DNA of 64,000 bases from the NCBI GenBank assembly GCA_030062745.1, contig CP099844.1, positions 25,234,596 through 25,298,595 of the forward strand, written 5' to 3'. The stretch comes from Capitulum mitella. Its lineage: Eukaryota; Arthropoda; Thecostraca; Pollicipedomorpha; Pollicipedidae. This document shows, piece after piece, positions 35,561-47,710 of this stretch (positions are counted from its first letter, which is position 1; every line of letters starts with the position of its first letter). A program made the position numbers and the translations under genes. The notes below the pieces were generated by a model that was given only the letters and a program-made list of their open reading frames with translations, searched no databases and was not told the DNA's origin.

Positions 35561-38409
35561 CTGTGTAAAAGAGTAAGACGGGTTGACAGTTCGCTCGTCT
35601 TCGTATGAGACTCACCCTGGTTGGGTGGCCTACATGACAAGTCAATGCTGTTTTGTTTCATATAATCCTGCCAAAAGTGCCCAAGCTTCTTATGAACACG
35701 GTTTACTTCATGAAGCAAAAATACACAGTTTTAAGCTACTTGTATGTTGCATGTTATGTTGTGATATGTTAGTTATGCTAGTTACCACATAGTTATGTAT
35801 AGCGCAGCTATGCTTTTCTAGTTTCATTTTACGTCAACTTGTGTATAACATGTTAGTTAGCAGGAAAGCCAAACATGTCACGTAAATCATTGACGAAATT
35901 TTCAGTTGACAGAAACGTGACGTCATTATCTTACTTTGGTGCATCTTATTGAAAAGGGTTAAGACAGAAAACTTCGCTGTAAAATAAAATAAGGAATAAC
36001 GACAAAGCCTCGGTTTCCTCTTACGAATTTCACTAGAAGCCTTGAACTGATATCATGGTGAGGGGACCGAAGCTTTATCGATATTACATGGAATGACAAA
36101 TCTACATTGCAATACGGGACCTAGGATGTTACACCTCTGGACGTTTTATGTCTATCGGACGGCGTTGGGTTAATATAAAATGTTTAGTACAGAAAGTTGA
36201 GCCACTGATAACCAAAGACCTGCCACCAGGTTAAAGCATTCAGATCAATACCAGCCCCGAAAAGGAACAAGCGAAAAACTTGCACGGTTCAAATGTGGTG
36301 CCAAATATCCGCAGCAAACTCGATTTTAGGACGCTGTTCAATGAGTTCACTTTCTTTGACGAGGGACTACAGCCACGACCGTGCCTCGTGCTCCGTGGAA
36401 TCCCAAGCCCACCAATGAGACATGCCATGGTTGCATGCGTTGAAAAATAGGAGCCGACTGCTGTTTGGCGCACTGCAAGGGAGGACAAACGGGAGCCTTT
36501 AGTTTAAATGACGGCCTATAATTTGTAAGACGTGCTAAGCTAAGTAAACTGGAACGGAGCCGCAGCCAGCTGGCCGGAGTTTTATTGCAACTGTCAGGCC
36601 TTACAAGAAAGCAAGAACATATGTTTGCCTTGGACGTCGCTATGTTCTGGCTGCAGGTCACATTAAAAGACTTGGTGCGTTTCACTCACGCCTTCGCTAT
36701 CGCAGCTTACATATGTTCCATTTTCTCACTACCACAGTGCCCGGTAGTGCCTATTTTAAGTGTGAATAACTCAGAGATGGGGCCAAATGGCGCAGACACC
36801 GGCACAGCCCGGTGGCCACCCCCTCTTCTAACTAGTTGTCCACGGGACCAGCAGCGCATGTCCTACCTAAAGACAAAATTAATGACGGGCCAAATCCAAA
36901 CGGCTGGACGTCGAGACACCAATATTGTTAGCATCTCACTTCGATCTGAACGTTTCGGCCCATCTGTCGGCAGTCCCGCCCGCAGAAACGCGGATTTTTT
37001 TTTAGCAACAGATGATGGGGCGCACACTTGCACCTTCAGTTCCAATCATAAATATTTTAATATCTTGCATAAAATAATACGAGTATGTAGCCGGGGGCAA
37101 ATGCTTACACCGACCAATATGTGAAGATTTTCGTTATGGACGGGCACAACAGGGGTGGTCTCAAGCTAACTGATCGCGGCCAGTGGTGGAACCACGTCCA
37201 AATCATTTGTATTGCCAGCAACAATTTAGATACATTCTTTCCGCTGGCACGATAGGGGTGCTCTTAAGCCTAATGATCATAGGCAGGGGTAGAACCACGT
37301 CCAAATTATTTCTGTTGCCAGCAGCAATTTAGATTAACTCTTTCCATGTACTGTCATAGGCAAGGATTTGCATAACAATGTGAATGACCGTGACGCGGCA
37401 TCCCAGCACTGGTAAACAGGTGGATTGCCAGCTGACTCTGTGTTTATTACGGCGTCGCTTGTTAAAGAGGGCCTATTAGCTTGATAAGCGCTTCTGCCGT
37501 GGTCGCATGTGAGTCTTGTGAAGAGCGTTTCGTTTTCCTCGCCATGCGTCCTGCCTTCCAACAAAGAGTTATGTTAAACGCCGTCCACGCTATCCTTTTA
37601 ACACATTTACCTCAGCTGCTTTATTACAGGTATCCCTCCAGCCGTCGTACACTTGATGATTCCTTTCAAGAAAAGGGTTAACCCCTACAGGGTCACGAGA
37701 GGGGCCGTGTGGTACCGTGCAAGTCATAGCCTGACGAACGTGAATAATGACAGACGATACAATCCTTTCATCGCCTGTCAGTCATGATGTCTGCTGTCTT
37801 ACATAAGCAGCAACAATACTACGCCGGTTGGTGTGTTCCCTTGTATATACAGAGTGACCCCTATAGTCAACCACCACCGACAGCTCTGATCCGGTCCTGT
37901 CCAAAGGACATGCCCGACTAACGCCGGCCAAAGCTAATGTCGGTCCTTCATAGACACAACGGCCGACAGATGGAGACCAAAGTGACCATCATAAGCAGTT
38001 GAGAAAGACGTGTCCCAATTCAGCCTGAGGTAATTTGTCAGCTCAATAAATCAAAACGCGCGAAACTTTCCACACTGAGTGTTTCTACTTTCATTTCTGG
38101 TTGAAACCTGACATGGGTTGACTTGGCCCACTGTTTGTGATGGAATTACGGACGAAGTGTTCATTGTCAGTCGATGTTTCAGCGTTTTGTACGCTGATGT
38201 GCTCACGATAAACAAGAACCGTTTGACTCAAGTAACACCGTCAAGTCGCAGTCGAATCTGTCTCGGCCCTGGTATCGCCGTCATTATTTCCGCGTTTTTT
38301 TGTGCGTTGTGTTGTTTCTGCCCGGCAGGAAATGAGCACCGTTTGATGAAGGTAACACAGGCAAGTAACAGCCACATTTATCTCGGCCGCATTACCGTCC
38401 AAGGCTTTA
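35561..38409. other. Gene-free stretch with two local duplications
   Basis: It contains a two-copy tandem duplication of about 103 bp (37140-37350, marked by GAACCACGTCCAAAT) and another of about 120 bp (38200-38440, marked by ACCGTTTGA and ATCTCGGCC-like blocks). A 179-codon plus-strand frame spans 36585-37124, starting with TTG (first ATG at about 36621). It has no splice or domain support and is not called. Confidence 0.55.
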
Positions 38410-39635
38410 TTAACCCGCGCAAGACCGTCGGTCCGTTACGATCATGCGCGACTGGGAGGGGGCTGTTGGCCGCCCCCCTCTAACTCGCGAACGGTTGGTC
38501 GCACAATAAAAATAAGCACACCGTTGGAAAGTTTGTGACGAGTAGAGCTCGAAACTGGTCTCATTTTTAGTTTTAGATAATATGTAAGCAATTTACGCCC
38601 TATATATGTTTTCTCATAGCCGACTGCATGAGACCGAGAAACGGCCTGAATCTCAAGGGTTGTGACTAATAACGCATAAACAAAGGCACCAGCGCACAAG
38701 TAAAGGTCCGTAAATGCCGATACACATCTTATTTCTCAGATTTGTTCAATGTATACGCCGAAACGCCGAGTTAAAGACACGGCAATTCTCGCGCTGCCTG
38801 TCGGCGTGCGCCGCAGCCGTATGCAGTAACAAATTGACGGGAACTAATTTTAGCGTTCCTTTATTTTTGCGAAAAAACCCTATCTTTGTAAATTTTCATT
38901 GATCTTGCTGGTTCTTGTGATGGTTTTCCATGCTTAAATTTTGGGAAAATTCATTAGTTATTAATCTACACCATTGGCGGAGCTTTATTCGCGAGAGCCT
39001 TTTTATTTCCAAAACATTCCTTTTTTTCAAAGTTTTCGAGGTTTCTGATATTACTTCCGTCTGTACAAACTAGTTCTGCCATTTCCTACCCATTCTGAGT
39101 AATTCATCGCCGATTTTGACGGTGGTACATTTTGGCTCACTACAGTTATTCGTGACCTGACCTCAGGTCAATGGCTGGAAGTCACTGATACTTTGCCCAA
39201 TGACGGTAACTAGATGTCTGCTTCACTTTCACACTAAAAATGTTATAAAATATTCCGTCATTTTCCGAAAAAAACGACGACATGTCTTAAAAATGGGCTT
39301 CACCTTAGGTAAATGACACGGAAAATTCCCGAAAAATCTGAGATAGCAGATTTGTTGCATCTATCAGGGTCACTAATCCCTGGAAGTATTATTGAGATAT
39401 CTTGTTTTCCTAAAACGTTACAGGGTGCTAAACTTTTTTGGACATAGGTCTGTTTGACCTGAGCTAGGTCAGGCACCTGACCTGACCTGAGGTCGAAATT
39501 TTGCCACAAGATGTAAAATTGATGATGCAAAAGGTACACAAAGTTTCGTGGCTCTGTGTTTGTTCGGTTTCTTGCAATCCCAGAAAAACCTCGGGGGGGG
39601 GCTGTCAACAGCCCCCCCAGTCGGAAGCGGGTTAA
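38410..39635 (+). mobile_element. TTAA-flanked non-autonomous DNA element, copy A
   Basis: A 1226-bp unit bounded by TTAA at 38410-38413 and 39632-39635, with inverted ends of the type TTAACCCG...CGGGTTAA. Inside each end is a G-run/C-run inverted repeat (GGGGGGCTGT / ACAGCCCCCC). Landmark blocks shared with the other copies include ACGGTTGGTCGCAC, AATAAGCACAC, GACCTGACCTCAGGTCAATGG and GTACACAAAGTTTCGTGG. No transposase frame is present. TTAA at both ends is the target preference of piggyBac-type elements, so this is probably a non-autonomous member of that group; that placement is inference. Confidence 0.8.
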
Positions 39636-40854
39636 CCCGTCCCCGACTGGGGGGCGGGCGGTTGACCGTCCACCCTGAGGTTTTTCCAAGATAGCGAGAG
39701 AACGAACCGACACAGCGCCACGAAACTTCGTGTACCTTTTGCATGATCATTTGTACCTTCTGTGTCAAAGTTTTGATTTCAAGTCAGGTCAGGTGTCTGG
39801 CCTAGGTCAGGTCAAACTAATCTATGTCCAAAAACGTTTAGCGCCCTGGAACTTTTTCGGGAAACAAGATATCACAATAATACTTTCAGAGATTAGTGAT
39901 CTTGATAGATGCAACAAATCTGCTATCTCAGATTTTTCGGAATTTTGTGGGTCACTGACCTAACGCCAAGCCCATTTTTAAGACATGTCGTCGTTTTTTC
40001 GGAGATTTGCGGAACTTTTCATAATATTTTTAGTGTGGAGTGATGCAGACATCTAGTTACCGTCAATGGGCAAAGTATCAATGACTTCCAGCCATTGACC
40101 TGAAGTCAGGTCACGAATAACTGTTGTGAGCCAAAATGTACCACCGTCAAAATCGGCGATGAATTACTCAGAATGGGGAAGAAAATGGCAGAACTGGCTT
40201 GCACAGACGGAAGTAATACCAAGAAACTCAAAAAGTTTTAAAAATTGCATACTATGGGAATAAAAAGGCTCTCGCGAACAAAGCTCCGCCAATTGTGCAG
40301 ATTAGTAACTAATGAATTCCTCCAAATTTAAGCATGAGAAACCATCACAAAAACCCCTAAGATCAATTAAATTTACATGGGTAGGCTTATGTCGCGAAAA
40401 TAAAGGAACGCTAAAATTAGTTCCCGTCAATTTGTTACTGCGTACGGCTGCGGCGCACGCGGACAACCGGCGTGAAAACTGCCGTGTCTTTAGCTCAACG
40501 TTTCGGAATATATATTGAACAAATCTGAGAAATTAGACGTGTATCGGCATCTGCGGACCTTTGCTTGTGCGTTGGTGCCTTCACCTATGCGTTATTAGTC
40601 ACAGCGCTTGAGATTCAGGCCGTTTCTCAGTCTCATGCAGTCGGCTACGAGAAAACATATATGGGGCGTAAGTTGCTTACATATTATCTAAAACCAAAAA
40701 AGACACTAGTTTCGAGCTCTACTCGTCACACGCTTTCCAACGGTGTGCTTACTGTTATCGTGCGACCAACCGTTCATGAGTTAGAGGGGGACAGTCAACC
40801 GCCCCGTCCAGTCGAGCGTGATCGCCGCCGACCGACCGTCGTGCGCGAGTTTAA
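39632..40854 (-). mobile_element. TTAA-flanked non-autonomous DNA element, copy B (inverted)
   Basis: The same element as copy A in the opposite orientation, using the very same TTAA (39632-39635) as its boundary and ending at TTAA 40851-40854. Together A and B make a 2.4-kb inverted repeat with almost no spacer. The copies differ by many point changes, so the pair is not a fresh duplication. Translations of matching frames in A and B (for example SHAVGYEKTY) look conserved only because the DNA is. Confidence 0.8.
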
Positions 40855-41586
40855 TGTGTCGTCTAAAGCCGAAGAGCCAGGTGCCGCTCGTCCCGTGGCA
40901 GCCAATGTCAGGCGGCGAACACAAGCTCATCACAAGCGCGACTTCACTGACGTCAGGAGAGGTTTGAGTCATCACTGCGGCTAGCAGCGTTCTTAGCTGG
41001 GGAGCCCTGCCCACGTACCATGATGGGAAACCGGAGGCCGACGGTGCAGAGTGTGTTGTGTGAGGTCGGAGGATGTGTAGACGGAGAGGATCGAGCTCAA
41101 GTGCTCTGGATTGTAAAGGCTTTGCATCCCATCGACCACGTCATCGCTGCCCACCGTCCACCGCGCCTTTAGTTCAGACATGTTACGCTTATTATTATCA
41201 TAAAGACTCACTACTGTATTATTTGTCAAGTTCCATGTCATAATTCACATGCTGCGAACATCGCAATGTTTGACGTCGAAGGATGCGCAGGCGACGGGAA
41301 CCGAAACCAAATCTCGCGATTACGAGTGCGGTATCCTACATACTACAGCATCTCGACATACCACTTCCCAACGTCATCATTTCAAACATATTCATTTCTA
41401 TGCATTCCTTCTTAAAGCTTGGTTGTGAGTTCAGTGTTTTATCGGCCACGTCATCTTGATCCACCCTTTTCGAACACCATTAATAATAGCATATTCATTC
41501 TATTATTGATATTCATATTCATATTCATATTCATTCATAATAGCAATGAATATATTAATAGCATATTCATTCCCATGCATTGCTCC
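40855..41586. other. Spacer between TTAA elements B and C
   Basis: No gene recognised. An AT-rich patch with ATTCAT hexamer repeats lies at 41505-41580, directly before element C. Confidence 0.6.
41505..41580. repeat. ATTCAT-type hexanucleotide repeat
   Basis: Repeated TATTCA/ATTCAT units with AATAGC interruptions; the segment TAGCATATTCATTC also occurs just upstream at about 41488. Confidence 0.85.
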
Positions 41587-42813
41587 TTAACCCGCGCCCG
41601 ACCGGCAGTCGGCGCCGACCACGTTCGACTGGGGGGAGGACGGTTGACGGCCCCTCCTCTGACTCACGAACAGCTGGTTGCACGATAAAAATAAGCACAC
41701 GGTTGGAAAGCTAGTGACAAATACAACTTGAAATAGGTCTCACTTTTAGTTTTGGAATAATATGTGAGTCATTTGCGTTCTACATATGTTTTCTCTCAGC
41801 CGACTGTATGAAACTGAGAAGCGGTCTGGATCCCAAGGGCTGTAATTACTGAAGTCTAGGTAAATGTGTCGACGAACAGGTAAAAGTCCACAGATGCCGA
41901 CACACGTCTAATTTCCCCGATTTCTCTAACAAATAAGTCGAAACGTTGAGTTTGAAGGCACGGCAATTTCCGCGCCAACTGCCGGGAGGCACTGCAGCCG
42001 AACACAGTATTAAATGAACGGAAACTGATTTTAGCGTCTCTTTATTTTCGCGACAAAGGCTTTTTCATGTAATATTTCTTGATCCTGGTGGTCCCTGTGA
42101 TGTTTTCTCATGCTTAAATTTTGAAAAAAAATCAGTAGTTATCAATCTAAACAACTGGCAGAGCTTCATTCGCGAAAGTCCTGTTTGTTTCCAAAACATG
42201 CATTTTTTGAAATTTATTGGACTTCTTGATATTACTTGCAACTGTGCCAGCAAACTCTGCCGTTTTCCACCCGTTCTGAGTAGTTCATCGCCGACTGTTG
42301 GCGACGCCAACGCCAAAACGCACCGCCGACTACGGCGGTGCGTTTTGGCTCATGGCAGTTATTCAAGGCCTGACCTCAGGTCAATGGCTGGAAGTCAGCG
42401 ATACTTTGTCTATTGACAATAAACGGATGTCCACACTAGCAATGTTATAAAAAAAACTGTCAAATTCAAAAAAACACATGTCTTCAAAACGGGCCTGACC
42501 TTAGGTCAATCACCCGGAAAATTCCGAAAAATCCGAGGAAACAGATTTTTGCATCCGTCAAGATCTCTAATCCCTGAATCCCTGAACGTTTTGTTGTGGT
42601 ATCATGTTTTTCGAAAAAGTTAGAGGGAGTTAAACTTTTTTGGATACAGGTTCACTTGACGTGAAGCCAAAAATTTGACGCAAGGTGTAAAAATGATCAA
42701 TCAAAAGGTACACAAAGCTTCGCGGCGCTGCGTTCCTTCTTTCTCTCGCAATCTTAAAAAAAAATCTCAGGGGGCGGTCAACCGCTTCCCCCACCCCAGT
42801 CGGGGTGGCTTAA
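41587..42813 (+). mobile_element. TTAA-flanked non-autonomous DNA element, copy C
   Basis: A 1227-bp unit between TTAA 41587-41590 and TTAA 42810-42813, same orientation as copy A and sharing the same landmark blocks in the same order. It differs by a perfect 38-base hairpin at 42312-42349 that copies A, B and D lack. Ends: TTAACCCGCGCCCGACCG on the left and CAGTCGGGGTGGCTTAA on the right. Confidence 0.8.
42312..42349. repeat. Perfect hairpin, 17-bp stem, ACTA loop
   Basis: GCCAAAACGCACCGCCG, ACTA, then the exact reverse complement. It sits where the sister elements have only a short GACGGTGGTACATTTTGGC stretch. Confidence 0.97.
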
Positions 42814-43776
42814 AACTTACCCGTCAATGCTATAAAAATGTTGTGTCGGGCAACCAAGCTGCCAGAGCCCTGTTTCCGCCACAGCCCTGTTCCCGCCACA
42901 GCACGGTTCCCGTCACAGCCCTGTTTCCTCCAGAGCCCTGTTCCTGCCAGAGCCCTGTTCACGGGACACCGACGTAACTGTAAAACCACCTGCCGCCGTT
43001 TTCAGAGTAACTAGGCTTACCTCAGTTGTATGTCGGTCTCAGTCGTTCTTAGATAATTGATGTAAACGTAGCAATTTTAGATCGACTCATTGACAAAAGT
43101 AAGCTGGCCAGCGCTGAGGTAATTCGGCTCGAGTCAGCGCGCTACGACCATACCATCGTCAGAGTATGATGTGCGTCACAACGTGAATGTCTGCGATGTG
43201 TCATACAGAACAGTAAGTTATCGAGGTATGTTAACCTTATGAAAGTGTCAATTAGCCATTCATAAGACCGAACCATAGCACCAATTTTTGTTCCCTTTAT
43301 TTTTAACCCATTTTCTAACCATGCATTTTTCCTGGGCAAGTCCTTGCCAAAGCACATAACATGAATGCGATGCTGCGTATGCATTTCTGAAGGTAAACTC
43401 CTCGAATACTGCACACTCAGCAGGGACTTGAACACCAATACCGACAACCAAAGGACAAAACCACGACCATAGCTTCCTCCAACTTTCCCCCGTTTCGGAC
43501 CAACCAGGTCCGTCCCCGCCGCTCCGCTGTGCACAGCCAGTGTGGCTGAAGCCCGGTGCACACACTGAGCGTGTGGAGCGGGCCGCAGGCCTCTCGGCTC
43601 GCGGCCGCCGGCCGGCGGCGCTGGCAGGTGCCGACGGCGTCCGGCCGGCTGGCGGCGCCGGCTAAATGGGCGTGCAGGTGACACTGTCACTCAGCAGGAC
43701 GGAGCGCGCGCCCCGCTGCCAGTGCTAAGTGGCCCGACGTGACGGCCGGCACCGTGCGTGTCCGTCACCGGCGGCG
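42814..43776. other. Spacer with a 17-bp repeat and a GC block
   Basis: It holds the 17-bp array at 42862-42962 and a GC-rich block at 43560-43700. A 182-codon minus-strand frame (43142-43690) starts in the GC block and runs into AT-rich sequence; I see no splice or domain support and treat it as chance. Confidence 0.5.
42862..42962. repeat. 17-bp tandem repeat, about six copies
   Basis: CCCTGTTCCCGCCACAG-type units start near 42868, 42885, 42902, 42919, 42936 and 42953, exactly 17 bp apart. Confidence 0.95.
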
Positions 43777-44030
43777 CCGCTCACATCCAGCCGGATACAG
43801 GGCCGTCAGGGATCGCTCACATCCAGCCGGATACAGGGCTGTCAGGCACCGATCACATCCGGCCGGATACACGGCCGTCAGGGACCGCTCACATCCAGCC
43901 GGATACAGGGCCGTCAGGGATCGCTCACATCCAGCCGGATACAGGGCCGTCAGGGACCGCTCACATCCAGCCGGATACAGGGCTGTCAGAGATCGCTCGC
44001 ATCCAACTGGACACAGCACCGTCAGTGAGA
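43777..44030. repeat. 36-bp minisatellite, seven copies
   Basis: TCACATCCAGCCGGATACAG followed by GGCCGTCAGGGA, repeated with an exact 36-bp step from 43781 to 43997. The last copy is the most diverged. Since 36 is divisible by 3, every frame yields a 12-residue repeat (for example HIQPDTGPSGIA). There is no splice or start support, so I do not call a protein. Confidence 0.97.
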
Positions 44031-44867
44031 AGGGGTGGCTGTCGGAATGCCGCGGCTGACGAAGAAATAGACTGTGAGTGACTCTGGTGGACATGTAGAT
44101 TTTCGGACGAAACTTCGGTGGAAGGTCATGTGAAAATGGGAGAACAACATACCAACCGAACACCCAGACTCACAGAAAATATCGCAATTTGTTAATGGAA
44201 AGCCAGTGATTGCTCAAACCAACGAAATATTTTATTTCAGTGGGTTGCCCTGCGGGCATAACGCTAACCTCTGCTTTAATCACGATAGACACCCTCAGTA
44301 GTATCATTTTAAACCATTACACCAGTAGTTTCATGACTGAAGCAAAATCTCCGCCTAGCTGCCCTGGTTTGTGTTCTAGACAACGACCAACGGGGACGTA
44401 GTTGGCTGCTATGGCATTGCCCCATCAACTTGGTTTAATGAGTTTAGATTGCCGGCCCACTCGGTGTTTGGATGACAGAAAGCAGTAGCTGGGACCACTT
44501 TTTTCTTTCTTTTCATGCGCTGCGCTAGTGTAAAAATGGTTCAATAGGTTTAGAAATGCATGATGAGGCAACAGATGCATTGGATGAGGAGCACCGAATT
44601 ATTATCCGTGCCTGCTTCCTGGCATCCCAGAAAAACAAAACAATTAGGGAGGCCAAAACGACATTCGTTAGGCAAAAAACAGTAAGAAACAAGACATTCG
44701 GATGACACTTCTTAAGGCATCACCTGTCTAGAGCGATAACGGTCACACTACGGAACTCGTTGCTATCTTTCGTATACATTGCCACTAAGCCTCGGTCCAA
44801 TACCAATCGTGTCATTCGCAGATCCGTTCCCGTTATTAGCGATGTTTCCAAAATCCGTAAGACTTAC
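44031..44867. other. Gene-free stretch
   Basis: No exon, RNA gene or repeat recognised. It would be intronic if the minus-strand exons on either side belong to one gene. Confidence 0.5.
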
Positions 44868-45456
44868 CTGACTTACGCACTGGTCGTCTTCTGCCACGAT
44901 GGACTGACTGCACGACACAGCAATGTTTTCACTGTCACCACGATTCTGCACGATTTCTTCGACCCCTAGTCCGCCCGCCACAAAGTTCGACCCAGATGTC
45001 ACCACTGTCACTCCGTCACTCTCAATAGATGGCAGCATCTGTCGGCTGCCAGACCGTTCCTCGGTCGCCTCCACGTCGGGAAGGTCCCGCTCCAAGCAGG
45101 TCAGCTGAGCCTCCACGCCGTGCAGCGCGCTGTTCAGCGACACGATCCGCCTCTCAATTTCCAACAGCCTCGCCGCCCGCCAGGACCGGTCCCCGCCCTC
45201 TGGCGGCCCCCCTGAACCCACCGGCGACGGCCGGCGGGCGGGACCGTCCGATGACGTCACAATCTCCTGTCCGGGTCCAGGTCCGGTCTGGCTGAGGGGA
45301 CCACCTCTGACGGGCGCCGCCGCCCCGCCCGGGGTCCGGCGGAAGGTCGGCAGATATGTCGGGCAGGTCGGCGGTCAGCTCTGTCCCGCAGGATGTGCTC
45401 GCGAGGTCTGTGTCGTACGGCAGCTCGTCCTCCGATGACGGCGGCTCCGTGTCCAT
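44868..45456 (-). CDS. Coiled-coil exon of an unidentified gene, with an apparent 1-bp insertion
   Basis: The exon lies between a strong acceptor (CCTTTTCTCCCAG) and a consensus donor (CAG|GTAAGT). The first frame starts at the acceptor with MDTEPPSSEDELPYDTDL and stays open well past 45320. The last part is coding in a different frame, with a helix EIERRIVSLNSALHGVEAQL and an acidic tail ending AEDDQCVSQ at the donor. That second frame has a TGA near 45400, so it cannot start at the acceptor. The exon is 589 nt, one more than a multiple of three, and both outer phases are 0. One extra base in the GC-run around 45300-45340 explains everything. It could be an assembly error or a real frameshift. 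The helix (about residues 75-105) loosely recalls the first helix of bMERB domains (MICAL, EHBP1); this is weak. Confidence 0.55.
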
Positions 45457-45874
45457 CTGGGAGAAAAGGCTTCGATGACACTGGACCTTACTCTAGCTAG
45501 TGTTGCAAGGAATGTCCAATTTGTTCCCAGCTTTGGACGTATGAACGCTTTGAAAGCTGGTAGGGGCAGGAGCATTCTGCGGTTATTTCCTTCCGTGCAA
45601 CAGCAAAGGACTTTGTTAAAATTATAAAAAGTTTGTTGGATCAACCACTACGTAACTAGACCTGTCACATCCGAATCAAACGCTGTTTGCGATGTGCAAA
45701 TTTCTCTTTGGCTTTGTCCATTAAAAAAAACTCTCCTGAACAACTCAGCTAATCAATGCAATATGACAGAGAATCTAAAAATCATAAACATCCTTGGGAC
45801 GGTGATTTAGGTCTCTAACATCAGATCTGTCGCTAATGCAACGCATGTGTATCAGATACAGCCTCTGTTCTCAC

Positions 45875-46063
45875 GATACCGTCGCGGCAAGCAGACGCTG
45901 TACTGACCGGAGATTCGAGGGTGGAGCCCCTAGAGGTGAGGCCGCTCCTACTGGGAGGGGTCAGAGCTGCAGGAGCCGTGGCATACGCCGACTGGGCGGT
46001 GGCGAACTCAGAGTCGCTGGACCGCCAGGAAGGCGACCGATGAACCGCCTCTGAGGGCTCCTC
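45875..46063 (-). CDS. Internal exon of the same unidentified minus-strand gene
   Basis: A 189-nt exon, 63 codons, between an acceptor GAATTCTTTCAG and a donor GGTATC|GTGAGA. It starts EEPSEAVHRSPSWRSSDSEF and is rich in Ser, Thr, Pro and Ala, as expected of a disordered linker with possible phosphorylation sites (RSPSW). Phase 0 at both ends matches the next exon at 45456, 418 bp away. I do not recognise the protein. Confidence 0.6.
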
Positions 46064-47639
46064 CTGAAAGAATTCGGCCATACAGTGTGGCATGTAGGTA
46101 TCTTTGCAAAAAACCTTGAAGTTGTCTTTCACAAACAGTTCAGTAATAACGATTTTTGCGTTTAGGTTTCACATCATGGTACAGAAACATCACAACTCAT
46201 ACACCAGGTACACGAGATGATGTACCAGCATACGAAAAGGGTTAGTTGTCGTTCAGTGTTCAGTCATCGTTGCCCCAACGCCACCAGCATCGTTTCGGTA
46301 ACTAATGAACCTTCCAATGCAGAAGCTTCAACATCACATAAATCCAATCTTTGTACACCGAAATCATGCATGACTGATACAGCCTCTCAGACGTCGGGAA
46401 GCTTAAGTTTAAGAAGATTAAGAAGAGGAAGATTAAGTTTCTAATCTTTTCTTTTTTTGTCATTTAAAAAAAATTATTTGGCGTATTACGATACCACATA
46501 CAAAAAGTCACTACAAAATCTATCGGTGTCTCCTCAACAGTGTTTCTACTCCAAGCATAAAATCACGTAATGTTCTCTTCACGGAGACTATGTTCCGCCC
46601 ACGTGTTTTGAAATTAAGTGAGGAAGTGAAAAAATGGAAATAAGAATTGGCCAAAGTGTAGCCTGTGGTCTTAGAATCCAATACGTAAGATACTCAAGGT
46701 GTCAAAACTCTAGACTTACGAAAGTTCAGAAAGATTTTCCGCGACTTTCCCGCATGTCCTGTTCAGCAGTATCGTATTTACAGTTGTGGTGTGATGGGAC
46801 GCCGCAACAGCGGACAGACGCAGGCAACGAACGCTTGCGTTGTTTGCCAACACACGTCGTCACTGCGTCATGTCGCCGGTGACGACAAAATATGCTTCTT
46901 AATTCATAGTTTTTTACATTTATATATGCTTCTTAATTCATAATTCTGAATTTTTTAACATTTTTTCTAGAAAAATGTGCACTGAAAATGTGCAACATAT
47001 TCCGACAGCGACATTTTTACATGTGCGACCGAAAAGACGTATATGTCATTTTAGCAGACTCCCACATTCGGGTGGTAACTTCTGACCTCGGAGAACGGGA
47101 AAATTAACTACGATCGGTCGACTACTCGTTTGGTATTATCGAACATTCCATACCTGACAGGACAAAATCTTTGGGAGGCTTTGGAGAGCAAGGCATCTGT
47201 TAAGGACATGGACAAGGCATTTTTTAAAGGGCTTCAGGGGGAGCCCCCTCCCCCCCGGGAGGCCGGAGAGACCTTGTTCCGGTCGGCAGTATCAGCAATT
47301 TTCAGTTCTAGTCTAAACTTCAAGGCTGTCAAAGCTATCCGCCGGCGAAACCCGGCCTGCTGGAAAACGTTTTGACCCCGAAAAAACAGTACATGTTTGC
47401 AATTAGGGCGGGAGGCCTGCCAAACGGCAGCAAACAACGTTTTCAGAAAGTAAACAGAAATCCACGCGGCGTGTGGTGGCCTGAACACAAAACACCTGTT
47501 TCAGGAACGCACGAGAAAAGGAACCAGACAGCCAAATCACTGGGGCCATGTCACTGCATCACAGCTTTAAATATACGAACAAAAGATCACACAACTTTAG
47601 TTTCGCCCAAGGTCATCACAATCCAAACAAACGACTCTC

Positions 47640-47710
47640 GCTCCTATTGCTATTTGCTCATTGCTAATGCTATTGCTGTTTGCTATTGCTATTGCTCCTA
47701 TTGCTCATTA
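47640..47710. repeat. Short ATTGCT-type tandem repeat
   Basis: Variants of CTATTGCT and TTTGCT recur about ten times in 70 bp. Confidence 0.8.

Noticed and set aside
38442..40984. Similar peptides (SHAVGYEKTY type) in two frames, looking like a conserved gene pair
   Set aside because: They are matching parts of the inverted TTAA elements A and B; the similarity is at DNA level and other copies break the frame.
43729..44163. Repeat-protein-like frames on both strands
   Set aside because: A 36-bp minisatellite keeps all frames open; the frames disagree and none has splice support.
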